Shown piece by piece: positions 33,694-43,478 of a stretch of 64,000 bases of DNA (positions are counted from its first letter, which is position 1; each line of letters begins with the position of its first letter). The notes beneath the pieces were generated by a model. The model did no database searches. It was not told the origin of the DNA and saw nothing but the letters and a program-made list of their open reading frames with translations. The DNA lies in contig NZ_WTKP01000002.1 of the NCBI RefSeq assembly GCF_009793355.1, positions 62,001 through 126,000 on the forward strand, read 5' to 3'. Origin of the DNA: Vreelandella zhuhanensis (lineage in GTDB: Bacteria; Pseudomonadota; Gammaproteobacteria; Pseudomonadales; Halomonadaceae). A program made the translations under genes and the position numbers.

Positions 33694-35475
33694 TTAAAAC
33701 GGCCATACCACAGGAATTAAAACCAGCGCCACGGCTGCGGTCAGTAAGTTAAGCCCACCCCCTAACCGCAGGAAATCACCGAAATGATAACCACCGGGAC
33801 CATAGACCATCAGGTTGGTCTGGTAACCGATGGGTGTCAAAAAGCTGGCAGAGGCGGCAAACATCACCGCGACCACAAAGGGCATGGGGTTGACGCCGAG
33901 GCTTTCGGCACTGGCCATGACGATAGGAAAAACGATCACGGCTGCAGCATTATTGGTGACGAGTTCCGTCAACAGCGCCACTAGAAAATATACCCCTATC
34001 AGCAGCAACAAGGGATTGCCTCCCGCCAACGCCAAGGCCGATTGCGCCACTTGGGCGGCAGCCCCACTGCTTTCCAGTGCCGCTCCCACGCCAAAGGAGG
34101 CGGCAATGGTCAGCAGTACCTGAGTATCCAGGCCACGCTTGGCCGCACTCACTGAACAGCAGCCGGTCAACAGTACAGCGGCGGCGCCAAGCATGGTGGC
34201 ATTGAGCATACTCATCAGACCAAAAGCCGCGAGCATGACAACCCCGCCCAGAATTGCCCAGGCCAGCCCGGCTTTTTCATGCACCGGCCGAGCCGCTCCG
34301 TTGAGCTGGCTGATCAACAGAAAATCCCGCGACTGGCGATGGCGTTCGATGAAAGGCGGCCGCGCCTCCAGCAGCAACACATCGGAAGGCTGCAACCGTA
34401 CCTGACCCAGATTACCCGCCACGCGCTCGCCTCCCCGGCAGATAGCCAATACAGCGGCACCGTATAAGGTGCGAAAATGGCCATCTCGAATACGCTTACC
34501 GATAAACTGGCACTGATCCGAGACCACCGCTTCCACCAGCCGACGCTCCTTGAAGTCTTTTTCCAGACTAAAATCTCCGTGGCGCGAGGGAACTAGGCCG
34601 CGAATCTGCTGCAATTCCACCGCAGCATCAGAGGTCCCGGCGAATACCAGTCGATCATTGGCTTTAAGTCTTTCCCCCGGACCTACCACCGTGACGATAT
34701 TTCCCTCGCGTTCGATTTCCACCAAAAATAGCTCCTGCAAATGCCGCAATCCAGCCTCCTCGACACTGCGATCCACGAGCGGCCCATCAGGCGCCACTTC
34801 CATTTCAATGGTGAATTCCCGCGGATTATCGAAGGCAGTGGAAGCACTGTGGCGGCGTGGGAGCAAGCATGGTCCCAGCACGATCAGATAAATCAATCCG
34901 ATGACCGCCACCGGCACCCCCACCCAGGCCAAGTCGAACAAGCCCATGCTTAATGCCGGGTCGCGCTCAAGCAGCAGCCCATGGACCACCAGATTGGTAC
35001 TGGTGCCGAACAGGGTCATGGTGCCCCCCAGGATGGAGGCAAAACTCAATGGCATGAGAAAGCGCTGGGGAGACAATGCCAGGCGGCGGCTCCAGCTCAT
35101 CACGGCAGGAATATAGGTCGCCACCACCGGCGTATTATTGAGAAAGCCGCTCAAGGCCGCGACGGGGATCAGCAAGCGGCCCAGCGCTGTGCGTTCCGAA
35201 TCGGGGCGTTTCAGCACATGACGGATAAGCAGGTCGATGCCGCCTGTTTCCCGGATGCTGGTGACCAGTACGTACATGAACGCAACGGTGAACAAGCCGC
35301 TATTGGAAAAACCACCCAACGCCTGGCTGGGGTCGATCACTCCGAGGGTCAACAGTAAAATGACGGCACCGAGCAAAATAATATCGGGCCCGAGCCGGGT
35401 AAAGGCCATCAGGGGAAAGATAGTAAGCACTACCGTTACCGAAACCCAGGCATCCAACGACATGACAGTATCCAT
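33694..35475 (-). CDS. SLC13 family permease with two RCK/TrkA-C domains
   Basis: 593 residues. N-terminal half with membrane helices (PLMAFTRLGPDIILLGAVILLLTLGVI; TPVVATYIPAVMSWSRR and the GTSTNLVVHG substrate/Na+ loop), a cytoplasmic pair of TrkA-C-like domains (about 200-390) with EVAPDGPLVDRSVEEAGLR and ECQFIGKRIRDGHFRTLYGA-type blocks, then a second membrane half with LVTNNAAAVIVFP and TPIGYQTNLMVYGPGGY. This is the layout of SLC13/DASS permeases that move dicarboxylates, sulfate or related anions with Na+. Substrate not deducible. ATG 35475 or in-frame ATG 35463 could be the start. Confidence 0.9.
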   Translation of the reverse strand: MDTVMSLDAWVSVTVVLTIFPLMAFTRLGPDIILLGAVILLLTLGVIDPSQALGGFSNSGLFTVAFMYVLVTSIRETGGIDLLIRHVLKRPDSERTALGRLLIPVAALSGFLNNTPVVATYIPAVMSWSRRLALSPQRFLMPLSFASILGGTMTLFGTSTNLVVHGLLLERDPALSMGLFDLAWVGVPVAVIGLIYLIVLGPCLLPRRHSASTAFDNPREFTIEMEVAPDGPLVDRSVEEAGLRHLQELFLVEIEREGNIVTVVGPGERLKANDRLVFAGTSDAAVELQQIRGLVPSRHGDFSLEKDFKERRLVEAVVSDQCQFIGKRIRDGHFRTLYGAAVLAICRGGERVAGNLGQVRLQPSDVLLLEARPPFIERHRQSRDFLLISQLNGAARPVHEKAGLAWAILGGVVMLAAFGLMSMLNATMLGAAAVLLTGCCSVSAAKRGLDTQVLLTIAASFGVGAALESSGAAAQVAQSALALAGGNPLLLLIGVYFLVALLTELVTNNAAAVIVFPIVMASAESLGVNPMPFVVAVMFAASASFLTPIGYQTNLMVYGPGGYHFGDFLRLGGGLNLLTAAVALVLIPVVWPF

Positions 35476-35633
35476 TAATAACGTGATGCTGCATTGTGAC
35501 GCCCATCCTATATTCTAAAAAGTTATTTTTAGAAATTCTGAAATTCCATAAAAGAATAAAAAGGCAGAAAAGAGTTAAGCTAAGCGATATAGAAAAGGGC
35601 TAATTCTTGAAGAACGTGAATCATAGGCACGCA

Positions 35634-35659
35634 AAAAGACCCGCCGAAGCGGGTCTTTT
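35634..35659 (-). terminator. Intrinsic terminator for the cold-shock gene
   Basis: AAAAGACCCGC and GCGGGTCTTTT arms with a CGAA loop; leftward it is followed by a U-run. It lies 50 bases past the stop of the minus-strand csp gene. AT-rich sequence from about 35520 to 35630 beyond it holds no gene. Confidence 0.9.
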
Positions 35660-35708
35660 CTGCTTGTCTGGCTCGAAAGCCTAACTAGCGAACATCATGC
35701 TGAAGGAA

Positions 35709-35915
35709 TTAACCGACAACCTTGATGTTGGAAGCCTGAAGGCCTTTCTTGCCCTGAGTGACGTCGAAGGAAACCTTCTGGCCGTCTTGCAGAGTTTTGA
35801 AGCCATCGGCTTGAATTTCGGAGAAGTGAGCGAACAGGTCGTCACCATTATCGTCCGGAGAAATGAAACCAAAACCTTTAGTATCGTTGAACCACTTAAC
35901 TGTGCCAGTTGCCAT
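35709..35915 (-). CDS. Cold-shock domain protein (CspA family)
   Basis: 68 residues from ATG 35915 (GAGGAA, 6 bases). Single cold-shock domain with RNP1 KGFGFIS and RNP2 LFAHFSEI (the usual VFVHFS is LFAHFS). It binds single-stranded RNA/DNA and melts mRNA secondary structure. The upstream 230 bases contain no gene; a small hairpin CGGG/CCCG (35949-35961) lies 30-45 bases before the ATG. Csp mRNAs often have long control leaders. Confidence 0.94.
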   Translation of the reverse strand: MATGTVKWFNDTKGFGFISPDDNGDDLFAHFSEIQADGFKTLQDGQKVSFDVTQGKKGLQASNIKVVG

Positions 35916-36154
35916 TATCGAATTCCTCAAATAGCTAAAATATAGAGCCGGGAAATACCCGAATTACAGTGGGTAGAACAAGAAACCTTCACCAGACTCG
36001 ATGCTATAGAGCGTTTCGATACTGCTGACTTCGTGCGACTTGCTAACCAACTGCGCGCATTCTGCACCTTTCCTCAGCCCCCGTCAAACCTTATTTGCAT
36101 TTGTTCACCGAGGGCTTACTGTTCGCCAAAAACTTACTCACCATTCATTATTCA

Positions 36155-37831
36155 CTACCCATTAGTTTCTTGCAGGATCCATCCCGCCGCTTTTTCGGCA
36201 ATCATCAGGGTCGGTGAGTTGGTGTTGCCGCTGGTGATGGTGGGCATCACGCCGGCATCCACCACGCGCAGGCCTTGCACGCCGCGCACACGCAAACGCG
36301 AGTCCACCACCGCCATGGGATCGTTCTCCCGGCCCATCTTCGTCGTTCCTACCGGATGGAAGATGGTGGTCCCGATATCCCCTGCCAGCCGGGCCAGGTC
36401 GTCATCACTCTGGTACTCCACCCCGGGCTTGATTTCTTCCGGCTCATACTTGGCGAAGGCTGGCTGCTCAGCGATACGCCGGGTAATCCGTAAAGAATCT
36501 GCCGCCACACGCCGGTCTTCCTCCGTATTCAGGTAATTGGGGGCAATCGCAGGCGCCTTTCGTGGATCGCGGCTCTTGATACGCACCGTGCCGCGGCTGG
36601 TGGGGTTGAGATTGCACACGCTGGCTGTAATCGCCGGATAGGCATGCAGTGGCTGGCCGAACGCTTCCAGGCTCAACGGCTGAACGTGATACTCGATATT
36701 GGGATGCGGGTAGTCGCTGGAACTACGCGTAAAAGCCCCCAGCTGCGAAGGCGCCATGCTCATCGGGCCGGAACGTTTCAAGATGTATTCCAGGCCGATG
36801 CCCGTCTTGCCCCACCAAGTGCTGGCCATGGTATTGAGCGTCTTGGAGCCGATCTTCACCTTATATACCGAGCGAATCTGCAAATGGTCCTGGAGATTTT
36901 CTCCCACCCCCGGCAGATTTTTCACGATGGGAATTGCATGTTCAGCGAGCAGGTCCGCCGGGCCGATGCCGGAAAGTTGCAACAACTGGGGCGAGCCGAT
37001 AGCCCCGGCACAGACAAGCACTTCACGCCGGGCATGCGCGACCACTTCCTTGCCTTCCCGCTCAAGACGCACGCCGGTACAACGAGAAGTGCCGTCCGCA
37101 TTAGGCTGACATTCAAGCTTGAGCACTTGCGAGGAATGCCACAAGGTGAAATTGGCGCGCTTGGTGCAGACTGGACGCAGAAAGGCCTTGGCGGTGTTCC
37201 AGCGCCAGCCGGAACGCTGGTTGACCTCGAAGTAATCCACCCCCTCGTTGCAACCGCGATTGAAGTCGTTGGTCTTGGGAATCCCTGCCTGTTGGGCGGC
37301 TTCGGAAAAATCGTCCAGCACCTGCCATTTCAAGCGCTGCTTTTCTACCCGCCACTCACCGCCATGCCCATGAAAATCCCCATGTGCGGCATCGCTGTCG
37401 CTATTGTCGTCCAACCGATAATGGCTTTCGTGCTTGATGAAATCCGGCAGGCAATGCTCCCAGCGCCAGGCATCATCACCGGTAGCCTCGGCCCAGTCGT
37501 CGTAGTCCCGGGCCTGACCGCGCATGTAGATCATGCCGTTGATACTCGAGCAGCCGCCCAACGTCTTGCCGCGTGGGTAGAGCAAGGAGCGGCCGTTCAA
37601 GCCTTTGTCGGGCTCGGTTCGAAAGCACCAGTCGGTGCGCGGGTTATCGATGCAATACAGATAACCCACCGGAATATGAATCCAGTGGTAGTTGTCGCGC
37701 CCCCCCGCCTCGACCAGCAGCACCTTGTTTTTCGGGTCGGCGCTCAGGCGGTTGGCCAGCAGGCAGCCGGCGGTACCGGCGCCCACGATGATGTAATCGT
37801 AGTCATGTGTTTGTTGTTGGGTGTCAGCCAT
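36155..37831 (-). CDS. GMC family FAD-dependent dehydrogenase (alcohol/choline dehydrogenase type)
   Basis: 558 residues from ATG 37831 (GTG at 37837 possible). FAD-binding YIIVGAGTAGCLLANRL, GMC signature 1 GKTLGGCSSINGMIYMRGQA and signature 2 GAIGSPQLLQLSGIGPA; C-terminal HPVGTTKMG and NTNSPTLMIAEKA complete the fold. It oxidises a primary alcohol to aldehyde with FAD. The N-terminus (NYHWIHIPVGYLYCIDNPR) is closer to AlkJ-like enzymes than to true BetA, so the choline name should not be taken over uncritically. Its gene follows mmsA by 21 bases; the pair may degrade an alcohol to an acyl-CoA. Confidence 0.87.
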   Translation of the reverse strand: MADTQQQTHDYDYIIVGAGTAGCLLANRLSADPKNKVLLVEAGGRDNYHWIHIPVGYLYCIDNPRTDWCFRTEPDKGLNGRSLLYPRGKTLGGCSSINGMIYMRGQARDYDDWAEATGDDAWRWEHCLPDFIKHESHYRLDDNSDSDAAHGDFHGHGGEWRVEKQRLKWQVLDDFSEAAQQAGIPKTNDFNRGCNEGVDYFEVNQRSGWRWNTAKAFLRPVCTKRANFTLWHSSQVLKLECQPNADGTSRCTGVRLEREGKEVVAHARREVLVCAGAIGSPQLLQLSGIGPADLLAEHAIPIVKNLPGVGENLQDHLQIRSVYKVKIGSKTLNTMASTWWGKTGIGLEYILKRSGPMSMAPSQLGAFTRSSSDYPHPNIEYHVQPLSLEAFGQPLHAYPAITASVCNLNPTSRGTVRIKSRDPRKAPAIAPNYLNTEEDRRVAADSLRITRRIAEQPAFAKYEPEEIKPGVEYQSDDDLARLAGDIGTTIFHPVGTTKMGRENDPMAVVDSRLRVRGVQGLRVVDAGVMPTITSGNTNSPTLMIAEKAAGWILQETNG

Positions 37832-37852
37832 GGCCACTGTCTCCGCGCGTGG

Positions 37853-39364
37853 TTATTTTGCAGTCGGCATCACGAACTCGGCGCCGGCATCGATGGAATC
37901 CGACCAGCGCTGCATGATCGACTTCTGCTTGGTGTAGAAACGCACGCCTTCTTCACCATAAGCATGCGTATCACCGAACAGCGAACGCTTCCAGCCACCG
38001 AAGCCATGCCATGCCATGGGCACCGGAATCGGTACGTTGATGCCCACCATGCCCACCTGAATGCGGCGGCCAAATTCACGCGCCACGCTGCCGCTTTCGG
38101 TGAAGCAGCTCACCCCGTTGCCGAACTCATGGTCGTTGATCAACTGTATCGCTGTCGCCACGTCCGGCACCCGCACGCAGACCAATACAGGGCCGAAGAT
38201 CTCTTCACGGTAGATGGTCATCTCCGGGGCCACGTTGTCGAACAGCGTGCCACCCATCCAGAAGCCTTCGGCATTGCCGTCACCGGTCACGGAGGAATCG
38301 AAATCCCGCCCGTCCACCAGCAATTCGGCGCCTTCCTGAACCCCTTTTTCGATATAACCGGTAATGCGCTGGTGCGCCTGAGCGGTCACGATGGGGCCCA
38401 TCTCGGCGTCCAGTTCCAAGCCGTTCTTCACTTTCAGGGCCTGGGTGCGTTCCGCCAGGGCCGGCATGATCTTGTCGGCGACATCGCCCACCAACACCGC
38501 CACACTGATCGCCATGCAACGCTCGCCGGCGCTGCCGTAAGCGGCGCCGATAAGCGCATCCACGGCCTTGTCCAGATTGGCATCGGGCATCACCACCATA
38601 TGGTTCTTGGCCCCGCCCAAGGCTTGAACGCGCTTGCCGTTCCTGGCGCCACGCTCGTAGATCAGGTTGGCGATCGGCGTGGAGCCGACGAAGCTCAAGG
38701 CTTTCACGTCCGGGTGGTCGAGCAACGCTTCAACGGAATCCTTGTCCCCCTGCACCACGTTGAATACACCATCCGGCAAGCCGGCCTGCTTGAGTAAATC
38801 GGCCATCAACAAGGAAGCGCTGGGGTCGAGCGGGCTGGGCTTGAGAATGAACGTATTACCGGCGGCAATCGCCACGGGGAACATCCACATCGGCACCATG
38901 ACCGGGAAATTGAACGGGGTGACACCCGCCACCACGCCCAACGGCTGTCGCATGGTCCAGTTGTCGATCCCGGTGCTGACCTGCTCGGTATAATCGCCCT
39001 TGAGCAATTGCGGAATGCCGCAGGCAAATTCGACGATATCGATCCCCCGAGCGACTTCACCCTGGGCATCGGTGAACACCTTGCCGTGCTCAAGGGTGAT
39101 CGCCCGGGCCAGCTCATCCTTATGGGCATTGAGCAATTCCAGAAAACGAAACATGACCCTTGCCCGGCGCAGCGGCGGCGTGTCCGCCCAAGCTGGAAAA
39201 GCGGCTTGAGCCGCCGCCACGGCGCTTTCGACATCCGCCGGCGAAGCCAAGGCGACTTGCGCGGACACCTTGCCGCTGGCGGGATTGAAAACATCCTGGC
39301 GCTGGGCGGGTTCAGTCTCTACTACTTGGCCATTGATATAATGATTAATTATTGTGTCAGACAT
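37853..39364 (-). CDS. mmsA: CoA-acylating methylmalonate-semialdehyde dehydrogenase
   Basis: 503 residues. Aldehyde dehydrogenase fold with [40 protein letters not shown] and catalytic GERCMA (Cys283). The [16 protein letters not shown] block and [20 protein letters not shown] near the end are MmsA hallmarks. It turns methylmalonate or malonate semialdehyde into propionyl- or acetyl-CoA in valine, inositol or beta-alanine breakdown. First gene of a two-gene operon with the GMC dehydrogenase; the LysR gene 39532 is divergent. Confidence 0.93.
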   Translation of the reverse strand: MSDTIINHYINGQVVETEPAQRQDVFNPASGKVSAQVALASPADVESAVAAAQAAFPAWADTPPLRRARVMFRFLELLNAHKDELARAITLEHGKVFTDAQGEVARGIDIVEFACGIPQLLKGDYTEQVSTGIDNWTMRQPLGVVAGVTPFNFPVMVPMWMFPVAIAAGNTFILKPSPLDPSASLLMADLLKQAGLPDGVFNVVQGDKDSVEALLDHPDVKALSFVGSTPIANLIYERGARNGKRVQALGGAKNHMVVMPDANLDKAVDALIGAAYGSAGERCMAISVAVLVGDVADKIMPALAERTQALKVKNGLELDAEMGPIVTAQAHQRITGYIEKGVQEGAELLVDGRDFDSSVTGDGNAEGFWMGGTLFDNVAPEMTIYREEIFGPVLVCVRVPDVATAIQLINDHEFGNGVSCFTESGSVAREFGRRIQVGMVGINVPIPVPMAWHGFGGWKRSLFGDTHAYGEEGVRFYTKQKSIMQRWSDSIDAGAEFVMPTAK

Positions 39365-39419
39365 ATAAGAAAGTCCCGTCAGCTTGATCTAGGAGAATGG
39401 TCTAGAAGAATTCTTGCAG

Positions 39420-39455
39420 TTGATCCCAGCTTATCGTCCTCATCCCAGGGATCAA
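39420..39455. promoter_or_regulatory. Candidate operator in the mmsA/LysR divergent region
   Basis: TTGATCCC (39420-39427) and GGGATCAA (39448-39455) form a perfect 8-base inverted repeat with a 20-base spacer, in the 167-base gap between mmsA and the LysR gene. A separate AAGAATTCTT palindrome lies at 39406-39415. LysR sites usually show a T-N11-A core, which this does not obviously have, so binding is only a suggestion. Confidence 0.4.
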
Positions 39456-39531
39456 TTGAGAAATTCAAAAGCTGGTTATAAGCTTTACTAATATCACTCT
39501 AGGCACTCATATCACTCCAGGTGGATAGCCC

Positions 39532-40464
39532 ATGCAAGACTTCCATGCGTTGAGAGCCTTTGTCACCGTCGCTCGGGAAGGTAGCGTCTCGCGCGCGGCC
39601 GAACGCCTTCATCTGACCCAACCGGCCATCAGCCTCAAGCTGAAGCACTTTCAAGAAATCTTGGGGTTGACGCTATTCATTCGGCGTCCGCAAGGGCTGG
39701 CATTGACCGCGGACGGCCATGCGCTGCTTCCCGCCGCCGAAAATGCTCTGGCGGCCGCCCAGACCTTCGAACAGGCCGCCGCCGCCTTGCACAGCACCCT
39801 GCGGGGACGCCTCAAGATCGGCACCATTGTCGACCCCGAGTTTATTCGGCTGGGCGCTTTCCTGCGCCGCCTGGTCGAACGTGCGCCACAGCTGGAAACC
39901 GAGCTTCATCACGGCATGAGCGGCAGTGTTCTATCGCGGGTGCATAACGGCGAACTCGATGTGGGGTTTTTCCTCGCACCTCCGGGTGAAGGCCCCGATG
40001 ACGCCGTGATGGCTCATCAGGAGCTGACCCACTTTCATTATCATGTGATCGCCCCCGCCGGCTGGGAAGCGCGCCTGGCGAAGAGCGACTGGAAAAGCCT
40101 TGCCGCGCTGCCGTGGATCGTCACTCCCGGTGATTCCGTGCATCACCGCCTGCTCGACCAAGTGCTCGCACCCCTTGGCGCCGTTCCCAATCAAGTGGCT
40201 CAGGTCGACCAGGAAGCCTGCATGCTGGATCTGGTACGCGCTGGGGTCGGCCTTAGCCTGGCACGGGATGCCTTGGCGATGAGCGAACGCCAAGAGCACG
40301 GTCTGCTTGTGGTCGACAACATACGCCTGGCCTGTGCCCTCAGCGTTATCTGGCGCCGTGACCGTTACGAGGAATCTGCCATTCGCACCACACTGGAGAT
40401 ATTGGCAGAGGTATGGAAAAGCCGGCCGGAAGTATCCGTTTCAGTCACTAACCCCGGAATGTAA
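39532..40464 (+). CDS. LysR family transcriptional regulator
   Basis: 310 residues. HTH (MQDFHALRAFVTVAREGSVSRAAERL..., about 3-60) and LysR substrate-binding domain. Divergent from mmsA-GMC, and therefore likely their regulator. The AT-rich 160 bases after the stop hold no gene. Effector unknown. Confidence 0.9.
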   Translation: MQDFHALRAFVTVAREGSVSRAAERLHLTQPAISLKLKHFQEILGLTLFIRRPQGLALTADGHALLPAAENALAAAQTFEQAAAALHSTLRGRLKIGTIVDPEFIRLGAFLRRLVERAPQLETELHHGMSGSVLSRVHNGELDVGFFLAPPGEGPDDAVMAHQELTHFHYHVIAPAGWEARLAKSDWKSLAALPWIVTPGDSVHHRLLDQVLAPLGAVPNQVAQVDQEACMLDLVRAGVGLSLARDALAMSERQEHGLLVVDNIRLACALSVIWRRDRYEESAIRTTLEILAEVWKSRPEVSVSVTNPGM

Positions 40465-40626
40465 AAAATATAAATATCAACAAATTAAACCGAAAAAAAG
40501 CCAATACAAAAGCATTAAAACAATCTATTAAGCGTTAACCATGCGGCGTCTTAACTCCCTTCACGGAACCCTTACTGCGACTGACACTCAATGGGAGAGG
40601 TACACCCATACTGGAGCGCTTCCCCT

Positions 40627-41265
40627 ATGAGCCACTCGATGCACACTTTCCTGCTCAGCCCTCTGGTCCTTGCGCTAGGGCTGAGCGCTTCCTCCAGTCT
40701 TCTTGCCGAGACTGACGACACCCGCCTTGCCACCTTTGCCGGTGGCTGTTTCTGGTGCATGGAACCTCCCTTTGAACGCCAGCCGGGCATTGACGATGCT
40801 GTCTCCGGCTATATCGGGGGTAGCGTGGAAGACCCTAGCTATGAAGCCGTTACTCAGGGCGATACCGGCCATGCTGAAGCAGTTCAGTTTCACTATGACC
40901 CGGAGCAGATAAGCTACCCGCAGCTTCTGGAAGTGTTCTGGCGCAACATCGACCCCTTCGCCGAGAACCGCCAGTTCTGTGACGTCGGCTCTCAATACCG
41001 CTCGGCGATCTTCTATCATGATGAAGAGCAAAAACGCCTGGCGGAAACCTCAAAAACCGAGCTGGAAGCGCATTTCGGCCGTGACATCGCCACGCAGATC
41101 GTGCCCGCCGATACGTTCTGGGAAGCCGAGGAATACCATCAGGACTACGCGGAACGCAATCCACTGCGCTACAAGTTTTACCGTTACAGCTGTGGGCGTG
41201 ACGAACGCCTGGAGGAGGTCTGGGGTGAAGAAGCCGGCGGGCCGACATTTACCGGCGCCGATTGA
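40627..41265 (+). CDS. msrA: Exported peptide-methionine (S)-S-oxide reductase
   Basis: 212 residues from ATG 40627 (an ATG at 40591 would put a hydrophilic stretch before the signal). Signal sequence FLLSPLVLALGLSASSSLLA, then MsrA domain with GGCFWCMEPPFE (catalytic Cys41, Cys44), GDTGHAEAVQFHYDPEQISY and FCDVGSQYRSAIFYH. Reduces methionine-S-sulfoxide in proteins. Most MsrA enzymes are cytoplasmic; here a signal peptide sends it to the periplasm. No MsrB or recycling thiol protein is nearby. Confidence 0.9.
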   Translation: MSHSMHTFLLSPLVLALGLSASSSLLAETDDTRLATFAGGCFWCMEPPFERQPGIDDAVSGYIGGSVEDPSYEAVTQGDTGHAEAVQFHYDPEQISYPQLLEVFWRNIDPFAENRQFCDVGSQYRSAIFYHDEEQKRLAETSKTELEAHFGRDIATQIVPADTFWEAEEYHQDYAERNPLRYKFYRYSCGRDERLEEVWGEEAGGPTFTGAD

Positions 41266-41406
41266 ACATACCGCCTCGCTGAATAGCCAAGAATAACCGC
41301 ACCTTCTTTTCTATACTGCCGACAAAAGCCAATCTTCACGTTAGCGATAGCTCAGGTGAAGAGGCTCAACGTCAATGTGTAATGTATAGAAAAGGATAAA
41401 TAAACG

Positions 41407-42249
41407 ATGGATACATCAGAACAGGCTCAACCACGCCAACCCGGCATGGAACATCTCATGTCACCGGAGCCCGACTACCAACCGCGTTATCCCGGTTCTG
41501 ATCGGCTCAAAGGCAAGACCGCACTGATTACCGGGGGCGATAGCGGGATTGGACGCGCCACCGCTGTGTTGTTCGCACGCGAAGGCGCCAATGTCGCTAT
41601 TCATTACAAGGATGAACACGAGGATGCCGAGACCACCCTGGCCCTCATGCGAGACGAGGGCTGTGACGGTCTCGCGCTAAACGGCGATATCGGCACCAAG
41701 CAGGAAGCAAAGCGGGCCGTGGAGGAAACCGTTAAACGGTTCGGTGGCCTGGATATCGTGGTCAACAACGCCGGTGAACAGTACGCCCAATCCAACGTCA
41801 CCGATATTCCCGAAGAGCAGATTCGACGCACTTTCGATACCAATTTGTTCGGCCCATTTTTTGTGGTGCAATCCGCCTTGCCGCATTTGAAAGCCGGGGC
41901 TTCGATTATCAATGTCACCTCGGTCACCGCCTTTCGCGGCCAGGACCTGTTGGTGGATTATTCCGCCACCAAGGGCGCCCTTCTGTCGTTGACACGTGCC
42001 CTGTCCAGCAAGCTGGCGGAAGACGGCATTCGGGTCAATGCGGTGGCCCCCGGCCCTATCTGGACGCCATTGATTCCCGCCTCCTTCCCCGAGGAAAAGT
42101 TAGCCAAATTCGGCAAGGGTTCACCGTTAGGCAGGGCTGGCCAACCCAATGAAGTCGCCTCATGCATGCTATTTCTGGCCTGCGAGGATAGCTCCTTCAT
42201 GACCGGCCAGACGCTGCATCCCAACGGGGGAGATCTCGTTGGCGGCTGA
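41407..42249 (+). CDS. SDR family oxidoreductase (YghA/GSP39-like)
   Basis: 280 residues. N-terminal extension MEHLMSPEPDYQPRYPGSDRL is typical of the stress-related YghA/general stress protein 39 group. Cofactor loop TGGDSGIGRA, NNAGEQ, catalytic Ser in INVTSVTAF and YSATKGAL, and the tail TGQTLHPNGG. Expected NADP(H)-dependent; physiological substrate unknown. AAAGGA precedes the ATG. Single gene. Confidence 0.9.
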   Translation: MDTSEQAQPRQPGMEHLMSPEPDYQPRYPGSDRLKGKTALITGGDSGIGRATAVLFAREGANVAIHYKDEHEDAETTLALMRDEGCDGLALNGDIGTKQEAKRAVEETVKRFGGLDIVVNNAGEQYAQSNVTDIPEEQIRRTFDTNLFGPFFVVQSALPHLKAGASIINVTSVTAFRGQDLLVDYSATKGALLSLTRALSSKLAEDGIRVNAVAPGPIWTPLIPASFPEEKLAKFGKGSPLGRAGQPNEVASCMLFLACEDSSFMTGQTLHPNGGDLVGG

Positions 42250-42287
42250 CGCTTTCGAGACGTTTTTTTGAAAAACTGTATCGCTCT

Positions 42288-43025
42288 CTACCCTGCGGCC
42301 AGGGCCTGGCGCTCCAGCTCATCGACCATGCCCGGCTCCAGCTTCAATGCCGAGGCAAGTTGCTCCAGCCAGGCACGCTCCATGGGATTTTTCTCATCGA
42401 TCACGGCCACGCTCATCAGGTAGATCTCACGGGCGGCTTGCGGGGAGTCTGCCTCGCGCGCCAACGCCTGGGCATCCAGCGGTGCCTTGAGTTGATGCTC
42501 TACCCAGGCATGCAGCTCCTGGTCAGCGCCCAGGGCGTCGATTTGCTGAGTAATCAGTTCCTGCTCACGCGCATCGATATGCCCATCGGCACGTGCCGCC
42601 ATGATCATGGCTTGCAACAATTCCAGGCTTCGCCGCTCCTGAGTGGAACCGCTCAGGCTCTCCACCGGTTTACCCTCGGCCGCTTCATTAGAGGCACTTG
42701 CCTGGGAATTCTGCCAAGCCTTCCAGGCCAACATGCCCACCCCGGCAATCGCGCCGTACTTCAATGCCTTGCCGCCCAGTTTACGGCCGCGTCTGGAACC
42801 CACCAATAGCCCCATGGCGCTACCGCCCAGCAGGCTTTTCATATCGAAACCGCCCTCGCTTGACGCCTTGCCGGACTGCCCTTTTTGCCCCTCGTTACCG
42901 CCCAGCTGCTTGGAAAGCCCTTCCAGAATGCCTTTCACATCCATTGTGCCGCTGCTGCCTTTTTTGTTATTGCTGCTGCCACCGGCTTGTTGCATCAACT
43001 GCTGAAGAATCTTGCTTGCGTTCAT
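42288..43025 (-). CDS. yebE: DUF533/TerB-like protein (YebE family)
   Basis: 245 residues. Gly/Ser/Gln-rich N-terminus, a hydrophobic Gly-rich segment (LLGGSAMGLLVGSRRGRKLG, GAIAGVGMLAWKAW) and a C-terminal all-helical TerB-like domain (about 135-245) with QAMIMAARADGHIDAREQEL and AVIDEKNPMERAWLEQLA. YebE is an inner-membrane protein of the envelope-stress (Cpx) set in enterobacteria; role unknown. AGAGG stands before the ATG. Convergent with the SDR gene. Confidence 0.85.
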   Translation of the reverse strand: MNASKILQQLMQQAGGSSNNKKGSSGTMDVKGILEGLSKQLGGNEGQKGQSGKASSEGGFDMKSLLGGSAMGLLVGSRRGRKLGGKALKYGAIAGVGMLAWKAWQNSQASASNEAAEGKPVESLSGSTQERRSLELLQAMIMAARADGHIDAREQELITQQIDALGADQELHAWVEHQLKAPLDAQALAREADSPQAAREIYLMSVAVIDEKNPMERAWLEQLASALKLEPGMVDELERQALAAG

Positions 43026-43259
43026 GATCGGCCTCTTGGCTGTCGCTGCTCTGGTTTGGTGACGGGATCTGGCTTCGTGAGATGATCTGGACAGTGTAGC
43101 GCCGATCTAGTGACTGTCGCCCACCTTACCCAAGCGTTGCCAGGCTTGTGCGTTTGGCATGTAAGGTTTTCTTGCTCCGTCACACTAAAGCCTAGACCTG
43201 ACGAGAGGTGGTGACGGCAGGTCTCAAGTGCTCAACAATTCGACACGACGAGGTGTGAC

Positions 43260-43478
43260 ATGAAAATGAAGCTTTTGACCGCTGGCCTGCTCACAAGCCT
43301 GATGATGGCCGGCTCTGCCCTAGCCATGGATTCCGAAGCCGTCGAGAAGCATATGGCCAAGATCAACGACAACTACATCAAGACTGCCGAGGAAGAAGGC
43401 AAGATCAAGGCACTTGAGGAGAAGGTCGAAGAGCTCGAGGCCATGATCCAGATGATGCTCGACGATCAGGATTCCTGA
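43260..43478 (+). CDS. Small exported coiled-coil protein
   Basis: 72 residues. Signal peptide MKMKLLTAGLLTSLMMAGSALA|MD, then about 50 residues that form one long charged helix with heptad pattern (IKALEEKVEELEAMIQMML), no cysteine so not a lipoprotein. GAGG lies 8 bases before the ATG. Unrecognised; Lpp-like in size and style but without a lipobox. A GC-rich imperfect hairpin about 30 bases past the stop may terminate it. Confidence 0.75.
   Translation: MKMKLLTAGLLTSLMMAGSALAMDSEAVEKHMAKINDNYIKTAEEEGKIKALEEKVEELEAMIQMMLDDQDS

Noticed and set aside
36155-37831. betA (choline dehydrogenase) assignment
   Set aside because: No betB, betI or betT nearby, and the N-terminal half resembles AlkJ-like GMC enzymes; linkage to mmsA points elsewhere.
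36644-38797. Long open frame (about 717 codons) opposite the GMC dehydrogenase and mmsA
   Set aside because: Antisense of two recognised genes, low-complexity product, no ribosome site.
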